DNA of 19,320 nt from Rhodocyclaceae bacterium (GCA_025361105.1 JANYAW010000027.1:1-19320), one strand, 5' to 3'; positions 8,468 through 14,876 are shown, counted from the stretch's first letter. A program made the numbers and translations. Notes: a model not told the origin generated them from the sequence alone.

Positions 8468-9568
8468 CTAATTCGTTGACTCAATAATTCCACCACCCAA
8501 ACAAACCCGTGACTCATACACAACGACCGATTGCCCCGGTGTCGCCGCCCATTGCGGTGCGGCGAAAACCACTTCGCATTGGCTCGCGTCAATCTGCTCA
8601 ATTTGGCATGCGCCATCGGCTTGGCGATAGCGGCTCTTGGCCGCATAAACCCAGTGTCGACGCGGCTCGCGCAATGATACCCAGGATAGATTGGTCGCCT
8701 TGAGTGACATTGAAAACAACGCTGCGTGATTGTGTCCCTGCACCACTTCCAGGCAATTATTCAGCATGTCTTTTGCGGCTACGAACCACGGTTCTTCTGA
8801 TGCACCTTTGACCCCGCCGATGCCCAAACCTTCGCGCTGACCGAGCGTGTAGTACGCGAGTCCGTCATGCTTACCGATGACTTTGTCACTACCAAGTTGG
8901 CGAATTTCACCCGGATTGCGCGGCAAATATTGCGCGAGAAATTCACGGAACGGTCGCTCGCCAATGAAGCAAATCCCCGTCGAATCCTTGCGTGCATGAT
9001 TCGGCAAACCTGCATCCAGCGCGATCTGCCGCACTTCGCGTTTGTACAAATGCCCAATCGGAAACAGCGTCTTTGAGAGTTGCGTTTGATTCAGTCGATG
9101 CAGAAAATAACTTTGATCCTTGTTGCCATCTTCACTGCGCAGCAATTGCCATTCGCTGCCTAGCGCGCCGGTGAATTCGCGCACCTGCGCGTAATGTCCG
9201 GTGGCTATTTTGTCTGCACCCATGCGCAACGCGTGATCCAAAAACGCTTTGAATTTAATCTCGGAATTGCACAGAACGTCAGGATTCGGTGTGCGCCCGG
9301 CTTGGTATTCGTGCAAAAAATCGGCAAACACGCGCTGGCGATATTCCTCAGCAAAATTCACCGCCTCGAAATCAATCCCGATGACATCCGCGACTGCCGC
9401 CGCATCAACCAAATCCTGGCGCGATGCGCAATACTCGTCATCGTCATCGCCTTCCCAATTTTTCATGAAAATGCCGATAACTTCATAGCCTTGCTGTTTA
9501 AGTAACAGGGCAGCAACGGCCGAATCGACACCACCAGATAGTCCAACGATTACGCGAGATTTTGACAT
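8468..9568 (-). CDS. mnmA: tRNA-specific 2-thiouridylase MnmA
   Basis: MnmA adds sulfur to U34 of the tRNAs for Lys, Glu and Gln. The 366-aa product has the PP-loop SGGVDS at 11-16 for ATP activation. The catalytic cysteine pair is C100 in NPDVLCNSEIKF and C200 in DSTGICFIGERPF. The family motif DKIATGHYAQ is at about 119-128 and GNKDQSYFL at about 148-156. The ATG is preceded by AAGGA, which overlaps the stop region of the upstream nudJ-type gene, only 8 bp away. The two therefore form an operon, an arrangement common in Proteobacteria. Confidence 0.97.
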   Translation of the reverse strand: MSKSRVIVGLSGGVDSAVAALLLKQQGYEVIGIFMKNWEGDDDDEYCASRQDLVDAAAVADVIGIDFEAVNFAEEYRQRVFADFLHEYQAGRTPNPDVLCNSEIKFKAFLDHALRMGADKIATGHYAQVREFTGALGSEWQLLRSEDGNKDQSYFLHRLNQTQLSKTLFPIGHLYKREVRQIALDAGLPNHARKDSTGICFIGERPFREFLAQYLPRNPGEIRQLGSDKVIGKHDGLAYYTLGQREGLGIGGVKGASEEPWFVAAKDMLNNCLEVVQGHNHAALFSMSLKATNLSWVSLREPRRHWVYAAKSRYRQADGACQIEQIDASQCEVVFAAPQWAATPGQSVVVYESRVCLGGGIIESTN

Positions 9569-9576
9569 TTACATCC

Positions 9577-10032
9577 TTACGACGGGTAATGTCGAATTAC
9601 GTCAAGTGGAAATCGCCGTTTAGCTAAATAATCATTGACGCATTGCATGACCAAAGGGCTGCGATGTATCGCTTGCGAAGCAATAATTTCATCGATGCTG
9701 AGCCATAGCGCGCGACGAATGCCATGGTCGAGTTTTCGATCCGCTTCATGCGTGCCCAATACACCAGAGAACGCAAAGCGCAAATAAGTCACATCGCCCT
9801 GCGGTCGTCGCCATTGGTAAATTCCCAGCAAATTCTCCGGTACAAAATGCCATGCAGTTTCCTCCAGCGTTTCGCGCGCACAAGCCGCAACCAATGATTC
9901 ACTTTCATCGAGGTGACCCGCCGGTTGGTTGAGGCGCACGCCATCGTCGGTATCTTCTTCCACCAGCAAGAATTTCCCATCACGTTCAATGACCGCAGCG
10001 ACGGTGGCATTGGGTTTCCAGATCGTATTCAT
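9577..10032 (-). CDS. nudJ: Nudix hydrolase (NudJ-type phosphatase)
   Basis: This 151-aa cytoplasmic hydrolase resembles E. coli NudJ, which releases phosphate from nucleoside triphosphates and thiamine pyrophosphates. The Nudix box spans 39-61: G39, a Glu six residues on, then RE and EE. The final Gly of the consensus is Ala (EETAW), a variation I would expect to be tolerated. NQPAGHLDESE and the C-terminal RSPLV match the NudJ subgroup. It lies directly upstream of mnmA, as in many Proteobacteria. Its 5' end marks the left border of the accessory microcin cassette. Confidence 0.88.
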   Translation of the reverse strand: MNTIWKPNATVAAVIERDGKFLLVEEDTDDGVRLNQPAGHLDESESLVAACARETLEETAWHFVPENLLGIYQWRRPQGDVTYLRFAFSGVLGTHEADRKLDHGIRRALWLSIDEIIASQAIHRSPLVMQCVNDYLAKRRFPLDVIRHYPS

Positions 10033-10059
10033 GTACGAATTTTAACCGCTGAAAATTGG

Positions 10060-10085
10060 CTGGTTGGTGCTGGTGGTACGCAGTT
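10060..10085 (-). repeat. Dispersed repeat, copy F (degenerate)
   Basis: By eye about 19 of 26 positions match the repeat core, including the 12-nt GTTGGTGCTGGT and then ACGC. It lies between nudJ and the adaptor gene and is in the same orientation as copies B and D. It may be a decayed copy or a chance match. Confidence 0.5.
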
Positions 10086-10137
10086 AAAACATGCCGAAGA
10101 TATCGTCAGAATCAAATTTATCATGCATAGAATATTG

Positions 10138-10169
10138 TTGACAGCCCCCCCCCCCCGTTCGAGTAGAAA
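10138..10169 (+). promoter_or_regulatory. Candidate promoter with poly-C spacer upstream of the microcin cassette
   Basis: A perfect -35 box TTGACA (10138-10143) is followed by G, a run of 12 C (10145-10156), GTTCGAG and then TAGAAA (10164-10169), a 4/6 match to the -10 consensus. The spacer is 20 bp, three longer than optimal. A homopolymer in this position changes the spacing when it slips, which is how opc and porA of Neisseria are phase-varied. The adaptor start codon is about 115 bp downstream. A second -10-like TAGAAT at 10128-10133 is a possible competitor. Confidence 0.5.
10145..10156. repeat. Homopolymer tract of 12 C
   Basis: Twelve consecutive C residues lie in the gap between nudJ and the adaptor gene. 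It is the longest homopolymer I noticed in the window and it falls between a TTGACA box and a -10-like box. Confidence 0.95.
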
Positions 10170-10284
10170 GAGACCTGTACGGTCATTCGTGTCGTTTTGT
10201 AAGGTGCATTTTTGGCGCACGAAGTGATTGCTTGCGTTCTACGTTCAAAATCTTTGCTTGGCTAAATGAACAGCAGAAAATTTT

Positions 10285-11550
10285 ATGAGTCTCTTCCGCC
10301 CCGAAGCCCTTGCAGCCCAAACCCACGGCGGGTTTGGAAAGCTGCGCGCAGGGCGCTCTGCTGGTGCATGGACGATCACCGCAATTGCTCTTGCGCTGGC
10401 TGCGTCGCTTATTACTTACGGCATCATCGGCGAAGCCAGTCGCAAAGCGCGGGTGATTGGCATTTTGGTGGCGAGTGGTGGTGACATCAATTTGATCGCA
10501 CCGGTTGCCGCCAAGTTGCAAAAAATTAACGTCGCCGAAGGCCAAGTTGTGCGTGCGGGCGAGGTGATGTTTGTGCTCGACTTAGACCACCAAACTACGA
10601 CCGGCACTACCACCGTGCAAATCGCCAGTCAATTGGATGCGCGGCGCGCATCGCTTGACGACGAACGCCGCCAACGCCAAATGAATACTGACTTGCGCCG
10701 GCAGGCGTTGAACGAGCGTGCAACAAATCTCAGCGCCGAACTTGCAAAACTAGGTGATGAAATCGCGCTGCAAGCTCGCCGCAAACAACTTGCCCAATCC
10801 GCATTGACGCGGCAAGAAGGGCTCGCCGCCGCGCGATTTATTTCCAATGCCAATGTCGAGCAAGCACAAGAACAAGTCATCGACCAAGACGCGCGCCTCG
10901 CTGCGTTCGAGCGCCAACGCATTGCATTGCGGCGCGATCAAAACGCTATACACGCCGAGCTTGCGCAAATCGACAGCGCGGCAGCCACCGACATTGCCAC
11001 GCTAGATCGCGCACTTGTCACGCTAGAAATTGACCGAGTCGAAAACACCGCGCGCACGAGCATTGTGGTTACTGCGCCAAGCGATGGACGCATCAACGCC
11101 AGCCTCTTAAGCGTCGGCCAATCCGTCGCGGCAGGTCAAACATTAGCCACCATGCAAGCCGCAGACACAGAACTCGAAGCCCAACTCTACGCCCCCAGCC
11201 GTGCCATCGGTTTTGTCCAAGCCGGTCAAACGGCGCAAATGCGTTTGGAAGCCTATCCCTACCAAAAATTCGGTCTGCAATTTGGCACCGTTCAGTCAGT
11301 GAGCATGAGCGCGCTCGCCCCCAACGAACTACCACCGGCCATCCAAGCCCGCTTCGGCCAGCGCTTGAGCGGCGAAGCGCTGTATCGCATTACCTTGAAA
11401 ATCGCCAAGCAAACGATAGCTGTCTATGGCCGCGACGAGCCACTGAAATCAGGCCTCGCGTTGGAGGCAGACATCGTTCAGGAAAAACGCAGGATTGTTG
11501 AATGGTTGTTTGAGCCGCTGTTCGCGTTTGTGAGGCGAGCGGAGTCGTGA
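10285..11550 (+). CDS. HlyD/CvaA-type membrane fusion protein of a microcin export system
   Basis: This 421-aa periplasmic adaptor would link the C39 ABC transporter to a TolC-type outer-membrane channel. It has a short cytoplasmic N-terminus and one membrane segment (about 27-48). Next come a barrel-sandwich/lipoyl half (about 57-99, ending EGQVVRAGEVMFVLD), a long Ala/Gln/Arg-rich coiled-coil hairpin (about 112-252) and the returning lipoyl half (IVVTAPSDGRINASLLSVGQSVAAGQTL). A beta-barrel part follows (APSRAIGFVQAGQTAQMRLEAYPYQKFG). The YPYQKFG element is typical of the CvaA/MchE type. The ribosome-binding site is weak. The TGA is immediately followed by the ATG of a 29-codon reading frame and then a terminator-like hairpin, so the peptide gene downstream may be expressed separately. 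Confidence 0.92.
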   Translation: MSLFRPEALAAQTHGGFGKLRAGRSAGAWTITAIALALAASLITYGIIGEASRKARVIGILVASGGDINLIAPVAAKLQKINVAEGQVVRAGEVMFVLDLDHQTTTGTTTVQIASQLDARRASLDDERRQRQMNTDLRRQALNERATNLSAELAKLGDEIALQARRKQLAQSALTRQEGLAAARFISNANVEQAQEQVIDQDARLAAFERQRIALRRDQNAIHAELAQIDSAAATDIATLDRALVTLEIDRVENTARTSIVVTAPSDGRINASLLSVGQSVAAGQTLATMQAADTELEAQLYAPSRAIGFVQAGQTAQMRLEAYPYQKFGLQFGTVQSVSMSALAPNELPPAIQARFGQRLSGEALYRITLKIAKQTIAVYGRDEPLKSGLALEADIVQEKRRIVEWLFEPLFAFVRRAES

Positions 11551-11640
11551 ATGCCCACAGGACATTTGAGTTGTGTGATGAAAAATAAATTGCGCAACGG
11601 CAGCAGAATTCCCGCTAGGACGCTGGCGGGTTTGAAGTAA
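11551..11640 (+). CDS. Small 29-codon reading frame after the adaptor gene, uncertain
   Basis: The ATG abuts the adaptor TGA (TGAATG), and the frame runs 29 codons to a TAA at 11638-11640. The product would be basic, starting MPTGHLSCVM and ending PARTLAGLK, with no double-glycine leader or membrane segment. The abutting stop/start would allow re-initiation. I do not recognise it. It could be a leader peptide acting on the hairpin that begins at its stop codon, or simply a chance frame. Confidence 0.2.
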   Translation: MPTGHLSCVMKNKLRNGSRIPARTLAGLK

Positions 11641-11690
11641 CGCTACCAAATCGACTTGGTCAATCGAGTTGGGGCGTCTTTTTTGTTTTT
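11640..11690 (+). terminator. Terminator or attenuator between adaptor and microcin genes
   Basis: A stem of about 14 pairs (11640-11654 with 11664-11677; one bulge, one mismatch, one G-U) encloses a 9-nt loop and is followed by TTTTTTGTTTTT. This is a typical Rho-independent structure. A -10-like TATACT at 11690-11695 overlaps its end, and the microcin ATG follows at 11712. Confidence 0.75.
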
Positions 11691-11695
11691 ATACT
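11690..11695 (+). promoter_or_regulatory. -10-like box in front of the microcin gene
   Basis: TATACT matches the sigma-70 -10 consensus at 5 of 6 positions. It lies 16 bp before the start codon and directly behind the T-tract of the terminator. No good -35 box is visible at the usual distance, and a start only a few bases beyond would leave a very short leader, so the support is weak. Confidence 0.25.
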
Positions 11696-11711
11696 TTTCA
11701 AAGGAAATGAC

Positions 11712-11897
11712 ATGAGAGAGCTGGCGATGAATGAAGTTGATATGGTTTCAGGTGGTGGGCTCTGGGGCACCATAAGAGACGCTCTTGTCGGTATTGGTGT
11801 CGGAGCCGCGGTTGACGCGGCTGTGAGTGCTGGTAAGGCGATGGCAGGTAATACGGCAGTTGGTGAAACGGGAAATCCGATGGGCGATATGTCTTAG
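11712..11897 (+). CDS. Class II microcin (colicin V-like) precursor with double-glycine leader
   Basis: The 61-aa product starts with MRELAMNEVDMVSGG, a 15-residue double-glycine leader. It matches the colicin V leader (MRTLTLNELDSVSGG) at M, R, L, N, E, D, V, S, G and G. Cleavage after G15 would release a 46-aa peptide beginning GLWGTIRDAL, with 10 Gly and 9 Ala, a GIGVG element, A-xxx-G spacings and a single Trp. It has no cysteine. The polar tail GNPMGDMS lacks the Ser-rich siderophore-receptor end of class IIb microcins. Net charge is about -2. A strong ribosome-binding site (AAGGA, six bases before the ATG) fixes the start. The export adaptor, candidate immunity and C39 transporter surround it. 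I do not recognise the mature sequence, and antibacterial activity is inferred. Confidence 0.85.
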   Translation: MRELAMNEVDMVSGGGLWGTIRDALVGIGVGAAVDAAVSAGKAMAGNTAVGETGNPMGDMS

Positions 11898-11922
11898 TTC
11901 GCCTAGATCAGCGAGGTGAATT

Positions 11923-11958
11923 CCGAGAGTTTTCATCGGAGCATGTGAAAGCTCTCGG
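11923..11958 (+). other. Strong hairpin directly after the microcin gene
   Basis: Thirteen base pairs (11923-11935 with 11946-11958, one G-U) enclose a 10-nt loop. No T-tract follows, so it is not a classical terminator. Its position 25 bp after the microcin stop fits a 3' mRNA-stabilising or processing structure, or partial termination before the immunity gene. Confidence 0.7.
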
Positions 11959-12000
11959 TCAAATTACTAGGATTAACTTCTCATTTTCAATGTACACCAC

Positions 12001-12504
12001 ATGAATTTACGAAATGCCCGTTTTCTCAGTTTGTACATGCGGACATCGGAGAATATATCTAAGTATTTCTTTAGGTGCTTCTTAATCGGAGCTATTCCAA
12101 CATTCGCGTTGGCCTTGATTTCCGTATATGTGCTGGAACTTCGCACACCAACTGTAATTGTTAGCGGTGACGAATTTGTCAACTTGATTCTGGAGTTCGT
12201 GCTTGCCGTTGGTATCTATCCTTTCATTGAGTCGTTTGTCCTAACGATTCCTACATCAGCAGTCCACAGAATGACTCGCTCCCACTATTTGGCAGCGATT
12301 GTCGGCGCTGGTGTGATTGTGAGCTTGCACGGACTGACATCTTGGCAAAAACCGATCATCGTCCTGCCAATTTTCTTTACCCAAGCATTTTGCTTTATTC
12401 AACTTCGCGAGAATGGCAGATCGCACTGGTCTGCGTTCCTTTTTGTGTTTGGACTTCATGCCCTGTTCAATGCTGTCGCAATGCTAGTCGGCTACTTTGA
12501 CTAA
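12001..12504 (+). CDS. Small CPBP-like integral membrane protein, candidate microcin immunity
   Basis: This 167-aa protein has about five membrane segments (roughly 22-46, 60-84, 94-112, 118-134 and 143-165). It resembles the CPBP/Abi family: P74-x-x-E77 sits where motif 1 (PxxEExxxR) belongs, but the second Glu is Ser and the Arg is Thr. H110 (VIVSLHG) fits motif 2, and H153-x-x-x-N157 (GLHALFN) fits motif 3. CPBP proteins are known self-immunity proteins of Gram-positive bacteriocins, and the place directly after the peptide gene is where an immunity gene is expected. The degraded motif 1 suggests it is not an active protease. The ATG at 12001 follows an in-frame stop and lacks a clear ribosome-binding site. 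The base composition is visibly more AT-rich than its neighbours, which suggests transfer. Confidence 0.65.
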   Translation: MNLRNARFLSLYMRTSENISKYFFRCFLIGAIPTFALALISVYVLELRTPTVIVSGDEFVNLILEFVLAVGIYPFIESFVLTIPTSAVHRMTRSHYLAAIVGAGVIVSLHGLTSWQKPIIVLPIFFTQAFCFIQLRENGRSHWSAFLFVFGLHALFNAVAMLVGYFD

Positions 12505-12574
12505 AACTCGGAAGGCGGCAGGACTGCAGAAGGTCGGGTTCCTAGCGCTCCCGTACTCGCATGATTCTTCAGTT

Positions 12575-12598
12575 AGTTGGTGCTGGTAACACGCCGTC
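12575..12598 (-). repeat. Dispersed repeat, copy B
   Basis: Its reverse complement is identical over 24 nt to 5124-5147 (copy A). It lies 18 bp before the start codon of the ABC transporter. Read on the plus strand it falls in a 16-codon frame from ATG 12561 that contains VGAGNTPS, the same peptide as in AmiC, and ends at 12609-12611. Confidence 0.85.
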
Positions 12599-12616
12599 CC
12601 AACCGCCTTGACTACG

Positions 12617-14710
12617 ATGATTGCCCACATCCGCCTCATTCTTCAATCTGAAGCCACCGAATGTGGCCTAGCATGCCTTGCGATGGTTGCGCAAGCGCAT
12701 GGTTCATATCATGATCTTTCAGATTTGCGTCGCCGTTTTTCTGTCTCGCTAAAAGGCGCAACGCTCGCCGCCTTGATGCGTCATGCGCAGAGTTTGGGAT
12801 ATTCCACGCGACCGCTGCGGCTTGATTTGGAGCATTTGCCGCAACTCAAACTTCCTGCAATATTGCATTGGGATTTGAATCATTTTGTGCTGCTGAGTGA
12901 GGTTCGCAAAGACCGTGTCGTAATTTTGGATCCGGCAGTCGGTGAGCGACGTTTGGATTTAGCAGAGTTCTCCGCCCACTTCACTGGCGTGGCGCTAGAG
13001 CTTGCGCCGACGGGGCAATTTCGTGCGGTGGACGAGCGAGCGAAAGTGCGATTCTCGGATTTGACAGGGCAGTTATCCGGCCTGCGTCGCGCGTTGTTTC
13101 AGGCGTTTTTGTTGGCGATGGCCTTGGAGGTTTTTGCGCTGGTTGCGCCGCTGTTCAATCAATATGTGATTGATGAAGTGGTACTCAGTGCCGACCGTGA
13201 ATTGCTTTCTGTGTTAGCCGTCGGCTTTGCCTTGCTGTTGCTCACGCAAACAGCGATTGGTGCTTTGCGTTCTGTGCTGTTGATGCACTTGTCGATTGAA
13301 GTGGGATTGCATTGGAACGACAGTTTGTTTGCGCGGCTGATGCGTTTATCGCCCGCATGGTTTGAGAAGCGTCACTTGGGCGACATCGTGAGCCGTTTTG
13401 GCTCGCTGCGTGCGATGCAAGCCACGCTGACGACAGCGGCGGTGAGTGCGATGCTGGATGGATTGATGGCGGTGCTGGTGCTTGCAGTGATGCTGGCGTA
13501 CAGCGTTACGCTCACAGCGATTGCGGCGGGTGCAGTGGTGCTGTATGGCTTGTTGCGTTGGGCGTTCTATCGACCATTTCGTGAGGCTAGTCACGAGCGC
13601 CTAATACTCTCGGCGCGAGAGAATTCACACTTCCTTGAATCGCTCCGCGCGATCGTGCCGGTAAAGCTGGCAGGCTTTGAAGCGGTGCGCCGTGCGCGTT
13701 GGCAAAACTTGTTGGTCGACGTTGCCAACCGCGACACACGTACGCAAAGTTTGGGTATTTTGTTTTCCACTTTGGCCGGTTTCACCAGCGCGGCAGCGGC
13801 CTTGTTGTTTTTCACTTTGGGTGCGCGGCAGGTGATGGACAGCACTTTAACGCTTGGAATGTTGATGGCATTCACCAGCTACGCGGCCACGTTTTCAAGC
13901 CGCATGACGGCGCTGATTGGCTTTGGCATCGACGTGAAAATGCTGGGTCTGCATGCCGAACGCGTTGCCGATATTGCACTTGAGCCAGAGGAAGAAACGC
14001 CAACAGTTGAAACCGATTTGACGCGCATTTCGCCGCGCATTGAATTGCGCGAGGTGAGTTTTCGTTATGCCGAAGGTGAGCCATGGGTGCTCAAGAACAT
14101 CAGTCTGTGCGTCGAAGCGCAAGAGTCTGTTGCCATCATTGGGCCGTCAGGTTGCGGAAAAACCACTTTGTTAAAAATTATTTTGGGCTTGGTAATGCCG
14201 ACCACAGGCGAGGTGCTGATCGACGGCGTGCCCATAAGGCGAATTGGTCTGGCCGCCTACCGTTCGCTCATCGGCGCAGTGTTGCAAGAAGATACTTTAT
14301 TGGCTGGTTCGATTGCCGAGAACGTTTCGTTTTTTGATTTGCACTTGCAGCAAGAGAAAGTTGAAACATGTACCAAGCTCGCGGCGCTACACGATGAAAT
14401 CTGCGCGATGCCGATGGGTTATCAAACGCTGGTGGGTGATATGGGCAGCAGTTTGTCGGGTGGTCAAAAGCAACGTTTGCTTTTGGCGCGAGCTTTGTAT
14501 CGACAACCAAAGATTTTGGTGTTGGATGAGGCGACGAGCCACCTGGATATTTTCAATGAGCAACGCATAGTGAAAGCCTTAGGTGAATTGTCATTGACCC
14601 GTATCATCGTCGCGCATCGACCGGAAACGATTGCGGGGGCAGGGCGGGTGATTGCCCTTAACGGCGTGTCGCCAGCACCAACTGGTGGGGTTCGCGCGAG
14701 CGTCAGCTGA
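12617..14710 (+). CDS. C39-peptidase ABC transporter (bacteriocin processing and export, CvaB type)
   Basis: Numbering from the ATG at 12617 (697 aa; a TTG at 12608 would add three residues). The N-terminal C39 cysteine protease domain (about 1-130) has the oxyanion Gln Q10, catalytic C16 in SEATECGLACLAMV, H89 in LNHFVLL and D106 in ILDPA. Such domains cut leaders after the double glycine. The membrane domain (about 157-440) has six predicted segments. The ATPase domain has Walker A GPSGCGKTT (509-517), signature LSGGQ (613-617), Walker B ILVLDEATS (633-641) and H667. All catalytic residues are intact, so it should process and export the precursor at 11712 together with the adaptor at 10285. 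The last about ten residues (SPAPTGGVRA and on) come from a dispersed repeat. No clear ribosome-binding site is visible for either start. Confidence 0.95.
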   Translation: MIAHIRLILQSEATECGLACLAMVAQAHGSYHDLSDLRRRFSVSLKGATLAALMRHAQSLGYSTRPLRLDLEHLPQLKLPAILHWDLNHFVLLSEVRKDRVVILDPAVGERRLDLAEFSAHFTGVALELAPTGQFRAVDERAKVRFSDLTGQLSGLRRALFQAFLLAMALEVFALVAPLFNQYVIDEVVLSADRELLSVLAVGFALLLLTQTAIGALRSVLLMHLSIEVGLHWNDSLFARLMRLSPAWFEKRHLGDIVSRFGSLRAMQATLTTAAVSAMLDGLMAVLVLAVMLAYSVTLTAIAAGAVVLYGLLRWAFYRPFREASHERLILSARENSHFLESLRAIVPVKLAGFEAVRRARWQNLLVDVANRDTRTQSLGILFSTLAGFTSAAAALLFFTLGARQVMDSTLTLGMLMAFTSYAATFSSRMTALIGFGIDVKMLGLHAERVADIALEPEEETPTVETDLTRISPRIELREVSFRYAEGEPWVLKNISLCVEAQESVAIIGPSGCGKTTLLKIILGLVMPTTGEVLIDGVPIRRIGLAAYRSLIGAVLQEDTLLAGSIAENVSFFDLHLQQEKVETCTKLAALHDEICAMPMGYQTLVGDMGSSLSGGQKQRLLLARALYRQPKILVLDEATSHLDIFNEQRIVKALGELSLTRIIVAHRPETIAGAGRVIALNGVSPAPTGGVRASVS
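14661..14687 (+). repeat. Dispersed repeat, copy C (3' end of the ABC transporter gene)
   Basis: It differs from the reverse complement of copy D at a single position in 27. It is translated as NGVSPAPTGG at the end of the transporter. Together with copy D, inverted 160 bp further on, it could form a long-range hairpin after the gene. Confidence 0.85.
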
Positions 14711-14764
14711 GCGGATGTTCACGCGAAACGTTGTGACCGTCGGTTCAGTCGCAAATATCGCATT

Positions 14765-14809
14765 CCCCCTCTCCCCAACCCTTTCCCGTAAGGGAAGGTC
14801 GCATGCGAC
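14765..14809. repeat. CCCTCTCCCC-type intergenic repeat with hairpin and palindrome
   Basis: CCCCCTCTCCCCAACCCTTT at 14765-14784 leads into a 7-bp hairpin (14781-14787 with 14792-14798, loop GTAA). A perfect 12-bp palindrome GTCGCATGCGAC follows at 14798-14809. CCCTCTCCCCAACCC-type intergenic elements are widespread in proteobacterial genomes. No gene is seen in 14711-14955, which also contains copy D and the region before ilvE. Confidence 0.5.
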
Positions 14810-14845
14810 GTTTGCGATTGCGTAGGGAGTCTTGTCCATGCCTTG

Positions 14846-14876
14846 ATTCACCAGTTGGTGCTGGCAACACGCCGTC
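14846..14876 (-). repeat. Dispersed repeat, copy D (between cassette and ilvE)
   Basis: It is the full-length copy with the imperfect palindrome CACCAACTGGTG (5-bp arms, 2-nt centre) on the minus strand. It lies in the non-coding gap before ilvE and has the same orientation as copies B and F, so F and D bracket the cassette as direct repeats. Confidence 0.85.

Noticed and set aside
10145..10156. Poly-C tract as a pure sequencing artefact
   Set aside because: I cannot exclude an error in its exact length, but a run of this size is unlikely to be wholly artificial. Its place between -35 and -10-like boxes made it worth reporting.
13872..14122. Overlapping minus-strand frames in the ABC transporter
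   Set aside because: They lie opposite conserved transporter sequence, with no ribosome-binding site or motif.
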